The notes: generated by a model not told the origin, from the letters alone. Shown: positions 42,325-52,188, counted from the first letter of the stretch. The stretch is DNA of 64,000 nt from Hoeflea sp. (GCA_019084245.1 JAHRFE010000027.1:248001-312000), one strand, 5' to 3'. Numbers and translations are program-made.

Positions 42325-43539
42325 TTGAAACTCTGGAAGCAATTGCTGGTCTCGATTGTCCTCGTCGGGGCTGCATTTCTGACCTGGTCCGCGCTTTACC
42401 CGGGCGCCCATGATGTTCTTTCGCGCAACGGATTGGAGCGCATTTCGTTCTTCGCGCCCTCTGGGGACAACACCGCAAGCACGGCGCCCTCGGGGCCGCG
42501 CGGCGGCGGACCGAGTGGCGCGCAGGAGGCGCTGGTGATTGTTGCGCCGGTTGCCGAGGGACTGGTCAACGACAAGCTGACCGCAATCGGAACCGGGCAG
42601 GCGGCCCGCACGGTATCCGTCAGAACGCTGGTCTCCGGGCAGATTGCCGAAATTCCCGTGCGCCCGGGCAGCAAGGTGGAGCGCGGCGATGTGCTCATGC
42701 GGCTTGATTCAGCCGAAGAAGAGCTTGCCGTCGAACGGGCCAGATTGACCGTCAACGATGCCAAGGCGAGGGCTGACCGGCTCCAGAGCCTGGTGGCGAG
42801 CCGGGCCGCCTCGAGCGTTGAAGCCGATCAGGCGAAAAATGCGCTGGATACCGCTGAAGTGGCGTTGAGGCAGTCTGAACTTGAACTTTCCCGCCGCACG
42901 GTGACCGCGCCGATCTCCGGATCGCTCGGCATCCTGGCGGTCGACACTGGCGATTATGTCACAAGCCAGACCGAGATCGCCAGCATTGATGACCGCAGCG
43001 AAATCCTGATCGAGTTTTTCGTGCCCGAACGGTTCACCGCCGGCATGGAGATCGGCAAAATGGTAACGGCTTCGGCTGTCTCCCGACCGGGGGAGGTCTT
43101 CGAAGGCGAGATTTCCGCCGTCGACAACCGCGTGGACGAAGCAAGCCGCACCTTGCGGGTGCGCGCCCGCATCGCCAATGCCGACGACACGCTGCGCGCC
43201 GGCATGTCGTTCGAAGTCTCGGTTGCCTTTGAGGGCGAACGCTGGCCCGCTGTCGACCCGCTGGCGATCCAGTGGGATTCCACCGGTGCCTATGTCTGGC
43301 AGATCGCAGATGGCAAGGCGCAGCGTGTCAATGTCGCCATCATTCAGCGCAATTCCGATTCCGTGCTGGTCAGGGCTGATCTCGTTGCTGGCGATGAAGT
43401 TGTGACCGAGGGCGTGCAAAGTGTGAGGCCCGGTTCTGCGGTCCGCGTCCTGGGTGGCGCCGAGCAGTCCGGCGCGGGCGGAGAACCCACGGCCCAGAGC
43501 ACCACTCCGGTCAAGACCGACCGCGGGAGCGGCGCATGA
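42325..43539 (+). CDS. RND efflux periplasmic adaptor (membrane fusion protein)
   Basis: A 404-aa adaptor with a TTG start (42325) preceded by GAAGGAAGG. The N-terminal membrane anchor is LLVSIVLVGAAFLTWSALY. A lipoyl/barrel-sandwich half (VSVRTLVSGQIAEIPVRPGSKVERGDV in part), a coiled-coil hairpin (about residues 130-190) and the second lipoyl half (TVTAPISGSLGILAVDTGDYV in part) follow in the usual HlyD/AcrA order. It links the inner-membrane pump to an outer-membrane channel; no outer-membrane gene is adjacent. It overlaps the pump gene by 4 nt. Confidence 0.92.
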   Translation: MKLWKQLLVSIVLVGAAFLTWSALYPGAHDVLSRNGLERISFFAPSGDNTASTAPSGPRGGGPSGAQEALVIVAPVAEGLVNDKLTAIGTGQAARTVSVRTLVSGQIAEIPVRPGSKVERGDVLMRLDSAEEELAVERARLTVNDAKARADRLQSLVASRAASSVEADQAKNALDTAEVALRQSELELSRRTVTAPISGSLGILAVDTGDYVTSQTEIASIDDRSEILIEFFVPERFTAGMEIGKMVTASAVSRPGEVFEGEISAVDNRVDEASRTLRVRARIANADDTLRAGMSFEVSVAFEGERWPAVDPLAIQWDSTGAYVWQIADGKAQRVNVAIIQRNSDSVLVRADLVAGDEVVTEGVQSVRPGSAVRVLGGAEQSGAGGEPTAQSTTPVKTDRGSGA

Positions 43540-46500
43540 CCGGCCGCGACGAGGGCCCCCTGGACGAGGACCCAATGATGGATGAGCGGAATTCAGGTGA
43601 GCTTGAGTTGGGAACCGGAGAGACCGGTGGTCCAACCGCGCTGATGGTGCGCCGCCCGGTGCTGGCGGTGGTGATCAGCCTGCTGATCGTGGTCGCGGGG
43701 CTCGCCGGGCTCTATGGCGCAGAGATCCGCGAATTGCCCGATGTGGACCGTCCGGTGATCACCGTGACAACCAACTTCACGGGCGCTGCACCCGAAACCG
43801 TTGACCGCGAACTGACCGCGGTTGTCGAGGGCGCGGTTGCGCGCGTTGCAGGCGTCGCCTCGATGTCATCGACCTCGACGCTTGGCCGCAGTCGGGTGAC
43901 CGTTGAATTCAGTGACAACACCGACCTCAATGTCGCTGCCTCGGACGTTCGCGATGCGCTTGGCCGCGTAACCAACAACTTGCCTGGCGGCGCCGATGAT
44001 CCGCGCATCGTCAAGGCCGATGCGAATTCCGATGCGGTGATGCGTCTGGCGGTGACATCCGACCGCTACAATGTTCAGGAAATGACCATTCTGGTCGAGG
44101 ACCTGGTTGTCGACCGGCTTGCCGCCGTCACCGGCGTGGCCGATGTGGCGGTCTATGGCGACCGGGAGAAGATCTTCCGCGTCGATGTGGATCAATCGCG
44201 CCTGGCGGCCTTTGGCCTGACCGTGGCGGATCTGCGCAGCGCCTTGAGCAATGTGGCGCTTGATGTGCCCGCCGGATCGCTCACCGCGCAAACATCCGAT
44301 ATCGTGGTGCGCGCCACCGCCGACGTCACAACGCCGGAAGGCTTCGAAAAACTCTATATTAACGACCGCGTCAGGTTCCGCGATGTCGCCAGTGTCACAC
44401 TCGGCGCAGATCCCGGGGATTCCGCGCTCCGCGCCAATGGCCGCACCGGCATCGGCATCGGCATCATCCGCCAGTCGGCATCCAACACGCTCGAAATCTC
44501 GCAAGGCGTGCGCGCCGCGGCCGAGGCCATCCAGAATTCCGTTCTGCCCGAAGGCGTCGATATCAGGGTGACCAGCGATGATGCCACCTTCATCAGCGGC
44601 GCCATCGAGGAAGTCCGCTCGACGCTGATCCTTGCCGTGTTGATCGTGATTGCCATCATCTTCCTGTTCCTGCGCGATTGGCGTGCGACGCTGATCCCGG
44701 CGGTCACGCTGCCGGTGGCGCTGACCGGCGCTTTCGCGGCGATCTGGCTTGCCGGATTTTCGGTCAACATTCTCACCCTGCTGGCCCTGGTTCTGGCCAC
44801 CGGCATGGTCGTTGATGACGCCATCGTGGTGCTTGAAAACATCGTGCGCCGCCGCAACCAGGGCATGGGCGTTCGCGCCGCGGCGGTGATCGGCACCCGC
44901 GAAGTGTTCTTCGCCGTAATCACCACCACCGCCACCTTGGCCGCCGTCTTCATCCCGATCTCGTTCCTGCCGGGCCAGGCCGGCGGATTGTTCACCGAGT
45001 TCGGCTTCGTGCTGGCCTTCACCGTGATGATTTCCAGCGTGGTGGCGCTGACGCTCTGCCCGATGCTGGCGTCGCGGCTGATCAAGCGGCGCGACATGGA
45101 CAAGCCGGTCAGGAAGAGCAAAGGCCTTGTCGCGTTCGGCACTTATCTTGCCGGAAAATATCAGTCGGTCCTGCACCGGGCGCTCGACGCGCCGCTTGTC
45201 GTGATTGTCATTGCCCTGTTGGCCGCGGGGAGCGCCCTGGCGCTGCTGCCCACCATCCCGCAGGAATTGACGCCGCCGGAGGACCGGGCGGTGGCACTGA
45301 TGCGTATCACCGCGCCCCAGGGCGTCAGCCTTGAATACACCCGTGCCCGGATGATCGAGATCGAGCGTCTTGTCTCGCCGCTCCGCGAGACCGGCGAAGT
45401 CACCAACATTTTCGCCATTGCCGGCGCCGGCGGATCGTCCAACAGCGGATTCATGGTGCTGAGCCTGGCGCCCTGGGGCGAACGCGAGCGTTCGCAAGCC
45501 GATATCGTCGCCGAACTCAATGCCGCCGTGTCACAAGTGCCCGGCCTGCGCGCCTTCGCCATCCAGCCCAACAGCCTGGGCATTCGCGGCGCTGGCAACG
45601 GCCTGCAATTCGCCTTTGTCGGCAACAGCTATGATGAACTTGGAGACGTGGCCGTTCAGATGGTCGACCTGCTCGAACAGGATCCGCGCTTCCGCCAGAT
45701 CCGGTTGTCCTACGAGACCACCCAGCCGCAGATTTCGGTTCAGATAGACCGCGCCCGGGCCACTGATCTGGGCGTCAACATTGATGGCCTGGCCGAAGCC
45801 TTGCAGGCGCTGCTGGACGGCAGGGAAGTGGCGCAGGTGTTCATCGAGGACCGTTCCTTCCCGGTCAAGCTGTTGTCGACCACAAACCCGATCAACGATC
45901 CGACGGATCTGGAATCGATCTACCTCAAGGCCGGCGACGGGCGCATCGTGCCGATGTCGACCATTGCGACGCTGACCGAAAAGGCTGTCGCCCCCGATCT
46001 CAGGCGCGAAGGCCAGATGCGCTCGGTCTCGATCACCGCCGGCCTGGCGCCCGGTTTTGCGCTTGGCGCAGCCTGGTCGGAGGCCGTCGAGTTGGCCGAG
46101 CCGCTGATGCCGGGTGGGGTCCGCATTGTGCCGCTTGCCGAGGCCGCGACACTGGACCAGTCCTCCAATGACATGCTGATCACCTTCGGCATCGCCATCA
46201 TCGTCGTGCTCCTGGTGCTGGCCGCGCAATTCGAGAGTTTCGTCAGCGCCCTTATTATCATCTCGACCGTGCCGCTGGGATTGGCCTGCGCCATCTTCGC
46301 CATGGCCCTGACCGGCGGTTCGCTCAATGTCTACAGCCAGATCGGACTGGTGCTGCTGGTGGGGGTGATGGCCAAGAACGGCATTCTGATCGTCGAATTC
46401 GCCAACCAGCTGCGCAACCAGGGCATGGACATAAGAAGCGCCATCGAGGAGGCCTCGAACATCAGGCTCAGGCCCGTGATGATGACCATGGTGTCGACCG

Positions 46501-46754
46501 TGCTGGGCTCGGTGCCGCTGCTGCTCGCCTTTGGCGCCGGCGCCGAGGCGCGCATTGCACTTGGCTGGGTGATCGTCGGCGGCCTTGGCCTGGCGATGAT
46601 CGCCACGCTGTTCCTCACCCCGGTCGCCTATCTCATGCTCGCCCGCTTCGCCACGCCGACCGTGGAGGAAGAACGACGACTCGACAGGGAGCTGCGCGAA
46701 GCGGAGGCGGCCAGCCGCAGGGCCGGGCAGCAGGAACTCTCGCCGGGGGAATAG
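43536..46754 (+). CDS. RND-family multidrug efflux pump (HAE1 type)
   Basis: A 1072-aa proton-driven inner-membrane transporter. It has the RND layout: first span near residue 40 (LAVVISLLIVVAGLAGLYG), a large periplasmic loop, spans 2-6 with the proton-relay Asp pair in GMVVDDAIVVLENIVRR, then a repeated second half (GVMAKNGILIVEFANQLRNQG). A 35-residue acidic N-terminal extension precedes the usual start; ATG at 43551 or later are alternatives. The substrate cannot be told. Confidence 0.93.
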   Translation: MTGRDEGPLDEDPMMDERNSGELELGTGETGGPTALMVRRPVLAVVISLLIVVAGLAGLYGAEIRELPDVDRPVITVTTNFTGAAPETVDRELTAVVEGAVARVAGVASMSSTSTLGRSRVTVEFSDNTDLNVAASDVRDALGRVTNNLPGGADDPRIVKADANSDAVMRLAVTSDRYNVQEMTILVEDLVVDRLAAVTGVADVAVYGDREKIFRVDVDQSRLAAFGLTVADLRSALSNVALDVPAGSLTAQTSDIVVRATADVTTPEGFEKLYINDRVRFRDVASVTLGADPGDSALRANGRTGIGIGIIRQSASNTLEISQGVRAAAEAIQNSVLPEGVDIRVTSDDATFISGAIEEVRSTLILAVLIVIAIIFLFLRDWRATLIPAVTLPVALTGAFAAIWLAGFSVNILTLLALVLATGMVVDDAIVVLENIVRRRNQGMGVRAAAVIGTREVFFAVITTTATLAAVFIPISFLPGQAGGLFTEFGFVLAFTVMISSVVALTLCPMLASRLIKRRDMDKPVRKSKGLVAFGTYLAGKYQSVLHRALDAPLVVIVIALLAAGSALALLPTIPQELTPPEDRAVALMRITAPQGVSLEYTRARMIEIERLVSPLRETGEVTNIFAIAGAGGSSNSGFMVLSLAPWGERERSQADIVAELNAAVSQVPGLRAFAIQPNSLGIRGAGNGLQFAFVGNSYDELGDVAVQMVDLLEQDPRFRQIRLSYETTQPQISVQIDRARATDLGVNIDGLAEALQALLDGREVAQVFIEDRSFPVKLLSTTNPINDPTDLESIYLKAGDGRIVPMSTIATLTEKAVAPDLRREGQMRSVSITAGLAPGFALGAAWSEAVELAEPLMPGGVRIVPLAEAATLDQSSNDMLITFGIAIIVVLLVLAAQFESFVSALIIISTVPLGLACAIFAMALTGGSLNVYSQIGLVLLVGVMAKNGILIVEFANQLRNQGMDIRSAIEEASNIRLRPVMMTMVSTVLGSVPLLLAFGAGAEARIALGWVIVGGLGLAMIATLFLTPVAYLMLARFATPTVEEERRLDRELREAEAASRRAGQQELSPGE

Positions 46755-46851
46755 GTTTGCGACACTGCGGCTTGGGCAAGAAACACGCGCCTCTGCGCCC
46801 GAAATGCGAGCTAAACGAATTTGGCGGTCGGCGCCACCGCCTGTAGTGCCG

Positions 46852-47124
46852 CTATCTTCGCGAAACTGCCGCTGCCTGCGAAGTGTCGAGAAGTTCATCG
46901 CCCGGGTCGGGCTCGACACCTGGCGCACGATCAAGGATCTCAAGCGCAGCTTCAACGTTTCCGCTTATTGCCCGCTTTTTCAGGGTCATGATGGCGCGCC
47001 GATGCCCAATGCCATCAGCGATAAATGCCGCAAACAACTGGTTCAGCGAAACATTGTCCTCCGCCGCTGCCCGCTTTGCCTCTTCCATCACATGATCTGC
47101 AATCCGGAGGGGATATGTACTCAT
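46852..47124 (-). CDS. Ribbon-helix-helix-like antitoxin of the PIN module
   Basis: A 90-aa protein with an Arc/HicB-type pattern (YPLRIADHVMEEAKRAAAED then SLNQLFAAFIADGIG), likely a DNA-binding antitoxin. It overlaps the PIN gene by 4 nt and lies downstream of it, so the order is toxin first. The acidic C-terminal tail could neutralise the toxin. Confidence 0.8.
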   Translation of the reverse strand: MSTYPLRIADHVMEEAKRAAAEDNVSLNQLFAAFIADGIGHRRAIMTLKKRAISGNVEAALEILDRAPGVEPDPGDELLDTSQAAAVSRR

Positions 47125-47558
47125 CTGGGCAAACTCCTTCTCGTTTGTTCGGCGATAAACTCGCCAGCTCCCACGACGGAAATGCCGAACGCCTTTACCG
47201 CTGGATGCAGAAAGTGCCTGTCATTACTGACGATAAATTTCGCAACAGCCGTCAAAGCGCACTCCATGTAGATGTCGTCTTTGGGATCTGCCAAAAATGG
47301 TCTGAAACGAAAACGTGGAGAAACCAGATGGGCTTGGCTGAAGACCGCATCCAGCACGGTATCTATTTCGCCTCCGTGTATCCAAGGCTGATCACCAAGA
47401 ATGCCCGGTCGTTTCAGAACGTCCTCATACTCCAACGCTACTGCCGTCGAAACCGCAAAGGGAACACCGCCAGCGAGCATTCGCCGCAGAAGCTGATGTG
47501 ATGCACCTCTGGATGACCGAAGGGCCGAAAGCACAACATTCGCATCAACCACAATCAT
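47121..47558 (-). CDS. PIN-domain toxin (VapC-like ribonuclease)
   Basis: A 145-aa PIN-fold putative endoribonuclease of the COG1569-like group. Acidic active-site residues are in MIVVDANVVLSALRS (Asp5), LEYEDVLKRP (Glu), and LADPKDDIYMECA/SNDRHFL (Asp). It probably cleaves RNA when not bound by the co-encoded antitoxin. Confidence 0.88.
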   Translation of the reverse strand: MIVVDANVVLSALRSSRGASHQLLRRMLAGGVPFAVSTAVALEYEDVLKRPGILGDQPWIHGGEIDTVLDAVFSQAHLVSPRFRFRPFLADPKDDIYMECALTAVAKFIVSNDRHFLHPAVKAFGISVVGAGEFIAEQTRRSLPR

Positions 47559-47568
47559 GGCAGTAGTA

Positions 47569-47588
47569 TGATATCACATGTGATGTCA
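47569..47588. promoter_or_regulatory. Palindromic operator upstream of the PIN module
   Basis: TGATATCACATGTGATGTCA is a 20-bp near-perfect palindrome (core ATCACATGTGAT) 10 bp upstream of the PIN start codon. It is a good candidate for autoregulatory binding of the antitoxin-toxin complex. Confidence 0.7.
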
Positions 47589-47622
47589 TGTCAATGCTGA
47601 TGGAACATGTCCAAATCACCGG

Positions 47623-48567
47623 TCAGCCCTTCCGGAACCCCGCCGTCAGCCGCGTCCCCGCGATCATGACGACCAGCACCACCAGCCCGACCGCAAGGCC
47701 GAAAATGCCGCTCAGCAGCGCTTCGGTCGCCCAGCCGAGGAAGCCCGAGGCGACGGTTGCGAACTCTCGGACCCTGACCGACATGTCTTCCACAAAATGG
47801 GCGATCTGAGCGAGGCCGAAGCCCTCAAGCCCGTGAATGATGATCGAGCCGCCGACCCAGAGCATGGCGGCGGTGCCGATGGTGGCGATCATGTCCATGA
47901 AGCCCGGCATGCCGCGCACGATCAGGCGGCCCAGGCTGCGGGTTGCGGCGAAATAACCTTGCGCCATTTTAAGGCCGATATCGTCGAGCTTCACCAGGAT
48001 GGCGACGCTGCCATAGACGAGCACGGTGATGCCGACTGCCACAACAGCCAGAATCAGTGCTTCGCGCCAAATCGAGTTAGCCTCGATCGAAGAGAGCGCA
48101 ATCGTCATGATTTCGGCCGACAGGATGAAGTCGGTCTTGATCGCGCCTGCGACCCGCTGCTTCTCGAGATGCGCGTGATCAACCGGATTCTCGGCATCGA
48201 CGGGGATCGGCTTGGGATGAAACGAATGCCAGATCTTTTCAGCCCCTTCGTAACACAGATAGGCGCCGCCGATCATCAGGAGCGGCGAGAGCATCCATGG
48301 GGCGAAGGTATTGAGCAGCATCGCCACCGGCAGCAGGATGACGAGCTTGTTGAAGAATGATCCGCGCGCGATCTGCCAGACGATGGGCAGTTCGCGCGCC
48401 GCCGGCAGGCCATGCACATATTTCGGCGTCACCGCGGTGTCGTCGATCAGGATGCCGGCTGTCTTGACGCCCACCTTGGCGGCCTGGGCGGAAATATCGT
48501 CAAGTTGTGCGGCCGCCAGTTTGGTCAGCGCGGCAACATCATCCAGAAGGGCCAGCAGTCCGCTCAT
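47623..48567 (-). CDS. DUF808 family membrane protein
   Basis: A 314-aa multispan inner-membrane protein of the DUF808 (YedI-like) family. The N-terminus GLLALLDDVAALTKLAAAQLDD and the block VWQIARGSFFNKLVILLPVA are typical. Function is unknown in the family. It is transcribed in the same direction as sthA but separated from it by a hairpin. Confidence 0.88.
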   Translation of the reverse strand: MSGLLALLDDVAALTKLAAAQLDDISAQAAKVGVKTAGILIDDTAVTPKYVHGLPAARELPIVWQIARGSFFNKLVILLPVAMLLNTFAPWMLSPLLMIGGAYLCYEGAEKIWHSFHPKPIPVDAENPVDHAHLEKQRVAGAIKTDFILSAEIMTIALSSIEANSIWREALILAVVAVGITVLVYGSVAILVKLDDIGLKMAQGYFAATRSLGRLIVRGMPGFMDMIATIGTAAMLWVGGSIIIHGLEGFGLAQIAHFVEDMSVRVREFATVASGFLGWATEALLSGIFGLAVGLVVLVVMIAGTRLTAGFRKG

Positions 48568-48628
48568 TGTGATCTAATCCATGTGCTTCAGATAGGCCCA
48601 GCAGCCTGTACCGGTGGGGTTGGTCGAA

Positions 48629-48661
48629 TGGCCGGGATCACCGAGTTCGGTTTTCCGGCCA
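48629..48661 (-). terminator. Hairpin after sthA
   Basis: TGGCCGG (48629-48635) pairs with CCGGCCA (48655-48661), with an inner ACCGA-GT-TCGGT stem. It lies 78 nt beyond the sthA stop and before the DUF808 start on the same strand. There is no T-run, so it is a terminator or attenuator candidate only. Confidence 0.5.
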
Positions 48662-48738
48662 GTCGCCTTGTGGGGTGAACTTGCGAAATCCGCAATGGTT
48701 CCGCAAGCTCTAACCCCTGAATGCCCCGCGGCGATCGC

Positions 48739-50133
48739 TCAAATCGAGGCCATGCGGTTCCACGCGTCGAGCGCAGCGATCTTGTAGGCCTCTGCAAGGG
48801 TCGGATAGTTGAACGCGTTCTCGACAAAATACTCGAGCGTGCCCTTCAGGTTGAGTACGGCCTGGCCGATATGGATCAGCTCCGTCGCACCCTCGCCGAC
48901 GATGTGGCAGCCCAGCAACCGGCGGGTTTTCAGGGAGAAGATCAGTTTCAGCATCCCGGTATCCAGCCCCATGATATGGCCGCGGGATGTTTCCCTGAAG
49001 CGCGCAATGCCGCATTCATAGGAGATGCCGCGCTGGATCACCTCTTCTTCCGTCATGCCGATCGTCGACATTTCCGGCACGGAGTAGATCCCGTAGGGGA
49101 AGAACTTCGGCGGCTCATGGGCGGTCCGGCCAAGCGCATTGCAGGCGGCAATGCGGCCCTGTTCCATCGATGTTGACGCGAGGCTCGGGAAGCCGATCAC
49201 GTCGCCGGCGGCATAGATGCTGGGGATATCAGTTACGAATGTCTTCGGATCGACCTTGATCCGCCCGCGGCTGTCGCTTTCAAGGCCGCAGGCCTGCAGG
49301 TTGAGGCTGGCTGTGGCGCCCATTCGCCCGGCGGCGAAAAGGACCATTTCCGAGCGGATGTTTCGTCCGCCCTCCATCTGGATTTCGCAGCCGCCGCCCT
49401 CCAGCTTGATGATCTTTTCCGCCTTTCGGCCGAACCGAAGCACCATGCCCCGGTCCTTGAGCTGATGGATGAAGTCGCCGATCAGTTCCCGGTCGATGAA
49501 GTCGAGCATGGTGTCGCGCGGTTCGACCAGCGTCACATGCACATCGAGCGAACTGAAGATGGTGGCATATTCAACGCCGATGACGCCGGCGCCGATGACG
49601 GTCAGCGAACGCGGCAGGTGATCAAGCGTCAGTATCTCGTCGCTGTCAAAGACGCTCTTGCCGTCAAACGGCACATAATCCGGGCGGAACGGCACCGTGC
49701 CGACGGCGAGCAGGATGGATTTGGCGGAAAACTCGAAGGTCTCGCCCTGTTCACCGTCGACCTCGATGGTCGTCTGGTCCTTGAACCGCGCATTGCCGCG
49801 CAGGGTGGTGACCTGGTTGCGGGCGAACTGGTGTTCGAGAACCTCGATCTCGTGGTTGAGCGTGATGTCCAGCCGCGCCCTGAGATCGTTTGCCGTCAGG
49901 TCCTGTTTCACCCGGTAGGACCGGCCGTAAAACCCGCGCTCGCGCCATCCCGAAAGGTTCAGCGCGGTTTCGCGCAGCGTTTTTGAAGGGATGGTGCCGG
50001 TATGAACCGAAACCCCGCCAACCCTGTGGCCGCGCTCCACGACAAGAACCTTCTTGCCGAACTTCGCTGCCTGAATGGCAGCGCGGCGCCCGGCGGGGCC
50101 GCTGCCGATGACGATGAAATCGTAATGTTCCAT
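48739..50133 (-). CDS. sthA: Soluble pyridine nucleotide transhydrogenase
   Basis: A 464-aa flavoprotein of the disulfide-reductase superfamily that balances NADPH and NADH. The FAD motif is FIVIGSGPAGRRAAIQAAKF; the place of the redox CxxxxC is taken by GGVSVHTGTIPSKTLRE, the mark of SthA as opposed to lipoamide dehydrogenase. The NAD motif VIGAGVIGVEYATIF and the C-terminal dimer domain are present. Confidence 0.95.
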   Translation of the reverse strand: MEHYDFIVIGSGPAGRRAAIQAAKFGKKVLVVERGHRVGGVSVHTGTIPSKTLRETALNLSGWRERGFYGRSYRVKQDLTANDLRARLDITLNHEIEVLEHQFARNQVTTLRGNARFKDQTTIEVDGEQGETFEFSAKSILLAVGTVPFRPDYVPFDGKSVFDSDEILTLDHLPRSLTVIGAGVIGVEYATIFSSLDVHVTLVEPRDTMLDFIDRELIGDFIHQLKDRGMVLRFGRKAEKIIKLEGGGCEIQMEGGRNIRSEMVLFAAGRMGATASLNLQACGLESDSRGRIKVDPKTFVTDIPSIYAAGDVIGFPSLASTSMEQGRIAACNALGRTAHEPPKFFPYGIYSVPEMSTIGMTEEEVIQRGISYECGIARFRETSRGHIMGLDTGMLKLIFSLKTRRLLGCHIVGEGATELIHIGQAVLNLKGTLEYFVENAFNYPTLAEAYKIAALDAWNRMASI

Positions 50134-50341
50134 GGGGAGAGCAGTCCAGGTTCGGGGTCGATTGAGCTTTAAATCGATTCGACCACGAAGCCTCTAAAAA
50201 AACCTGACAGGAAATGGAAATGTCTTGTCCGTCCTCCCGGTCCCAATCCATTGCCCGACGAAGGTCTTCTGCGCGGGGCCGCAGCTTGACCGCGCGGTCG
50301 AAGGGCAGGGAGGGACGGATAGGGCGCGCCAGGCGACGGCT

Positions 50342-51610
50342 CTAAAATCTGCCTCGCACATTTTTCTTCACTTTGAGCCAGTCCATGGCCCAGCCGACAG
50401 TGAACCCGTGCAGGATCGTCGATATCAGAATGACAAGCGCGATCAGCGACCAAAGCGCTCCCTCGTTGGTGAACTCCATATGGCTGCCTGCATAGCACAA
50501 ATAGTAGATCGAACCGATGCCCCGGACTCCATAGACCGATACCACCGCCCTCTCGCGGAACCCGAGGCCGGTCTTCATGAGGGCGATCCAACCCGAAAGC
50601 GGCCGGATCACTAGAATCAGCAGGAAAGCCACCACGAAGTGGGTCCATGTGAGGTCAGTGAACAGGATCGGCAGCACACTGCCGAGCGCCACCAGCAGCA
50701 GCGCGGTTAGCGCGTGTTCGATGGATTCCGAGAAATCGTGCAGTCGCCGGTGAAATTCATGCTCCGCCTCCATCCGCCGCAATGTCAGCCCCAGCACCGC
50801 AACCGCGATGAAGCCATAGCCTTCGATCAGCTCCGTCGAGCCATAGCAGAGCAGCACGCCCGCGAGTGCCACGACCCCGGACCCGGTTTCGGCGAGAACG
50901 GCGCCCTTGGGCACCTTGAACAGGATATATCCCAGTGCCTTGCCGCCGATCCAGCCCATGACGACGCCCAGGACGATGCGGTAGACGACATCGCGCAACA
51001 GCCAGTCAAGCGCCCATGCGCCGGGGTTGAGCCCTTCGGCCGCCACGATCAGGCCGAGATAGACGAAGGGAAAGGCCAGCCCGTCGTTGAGGCCTGCTTC
51101 TGTGGTCAGGGTGAAGCGAACCGGCGATTCCTCCCCTTCATGCGGTGGTCCAACCTGAACATCAGACGCCAGCACCGGATCCGTCGGCGCCAGCACCGCA
51201 CCCAGAAGGATTGCGCCGGCCACAGTCAGCCCCGCCACGCCCACGCCCAGCAGGGCGACAGCCAGAATGGTTAGCGGCATGGCGACTGCAAGCATGCGGA
51301 AGGTAGGGATCCAGCGCCGCCCCATACGCAGGTTGTCGATGCGCATCCCTGCGCCGAACAGCGCCACGATCACCGTGAGTTCGCTCACCAGTTCCCAGAC
51401 CAAAGGCTCCTGGCGCGGGTCCGGCAGCGTCGGCAGTCCCGGGATCAGAAGCGCGGCCGCGGCGCCGAAAAGGATCATCAGCGGCGGCGATGCCGGTTCG
51501 CGGTTGGAGACCAGACGCGGCAGCCACCGCGCCAGGATCACCACCACCCCGATCACAGCCAGCGCGATGTGATAGGAGTTCAGGCCGAAGAATGGTTCTT
51601 GCTGCATCAC
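50342..51610 (-). CDS. Cation/proton antiporter (CPA1-type)
   Basis: A 422-aa protein with about 12 membrane spans. Conserved family segments include GAVLAPTDPVLASDVQVGP (the Asp-containing unwound helix), TTEAGLNDGLAFPFVYLGL (the ND/GLNDG motif) and VYGVRGIGSIYYL. It probably exchanges Na+ or K+ for H+. An Arg/Lys-rich C-terminus ends the protein. Confidence 0.9.
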   Translation of the reverse strand: MMQQEPFFGLNSYHIALAVIGVVVILARWLPRLVSNREPASPPLMILFGAAAALLIPGLPTLPDPRQEPLVWELVSELTVIVALFGAGMRIDNLRMGRRWIPTFRMLAVAMPLTILAVALLGVGVAGLTVAGAILLGAVLAPTDPVLASDVQVGPPHEGEESPVRFTLTTEAGLNDGLAFPFVYLGLIVAAEGLNPGAWALDWLLRDVVYRIVLGVVMGWIGGKALGYILFKVPKGAVLAETGSGVVALAGVLLCYGSTELIEGYGFIAVAVLGLTLRRMEAEHEFHRRLHDFSESIEHALTALLLVALGSVLPILFTDLTWTHFVVAFLLILVIRPLSGWIALMKTGLGFRERAVVSVYGVRGIGSIYYLCYAGSHMEFTNEGALWSLIALVILISTILHGFTVGWAMDWLKVKKNVRGRF

Positions 51611-51723
51611 TGGTTCCCGTGCCGGAAAGGGGCAGGGGCTGTCCTAGCGTGAAAACCGGTCAAGGAACAGGCGGCAATGCGGCGGGAGTGGGGGCGGGGG
51701 AGTGCATCGCGGGACGGCCAAGA

Positions 51724-52010
51724 TCAATCGCTTGATGGATATTGCTGCCGCGTGTGGAATATGGCTTCGATGTCGATGTGATAATCATCCACCAATGTGT
51801 AGACGATGAAATATGGATACCTGGGAATTTTAACTTCGCGTGTTCCCTGCACTCAACCACAGAGCCCACGCAACGGGAAGCTTGGAGTTGGTAGGCTGTC
51901 GTCAGGATAAAATCAACAACACGCTTTGCCGCCACCGGATTAGTTGGTGTCAGGAAATCCCGAATGTTTCGGATATCGGCTCGTGCTTCGGCTGAAAACC
52001 TAACGTGCAT
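51724..52010 (-). pseudogene. ParE-type toxin, broken by frameshift
   Basis: The first part from ATG 52010 reads as a normal ParE/RelE toxin N-terminus (MHVRFSAEARADIRNIRDFL, then AAKRVVDFILTTAYQLQ). The family's C-terminal half is found in another frame of the same strand: GTREVKIPRYPYFIVYTLVD, then DIEAIFHTRQQYP, ending at TGA 51724-51726. Between them (about 51855-51885) the sequence is degenerate, and the second frame also has a TGA. The toxin is therefore probably inactive, while its antitoxin frame is intact. Confidence 0.78.
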
Positions 52011-52188
52011 CGAACCCGAATTCTGCGGCAACCTCATCAAGGCTGCTGTAATTCATGTCTCCAGCTGCCTTTTTGTCCAGACGAGATTGTAGCTGTTGCC
52101 GCACCCATGCGTCATGGCCCTCAACAGGCTGTTGGCCGGTGTCGCGGGTCAGTTCGTCGGAGGTCAGTTTGGCATTCAACTGGGTCAT
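52000..52188 (-). CDS. ParD-like antitoxin
   Basis: A 62-aa protein, acidic and helical (GHDAWVRQQLQSRLDKKAAGD, then SLDEVAAEFGFDAR), immediately upstream of and overlapping the broken ParE frame by 11 nt. Size, order and the WVRQQLQ helix fit small ParD/RHH-type antitoxins. It may be an orphan antitoxin now. Confidence 0.72.
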   Translation of the reverse strand: MTQLNAKLTSDELTRDTGQQPVEGHDAWVRQQLQSRLDKKAAGDMNYSSLDEVAAEFGFDAR

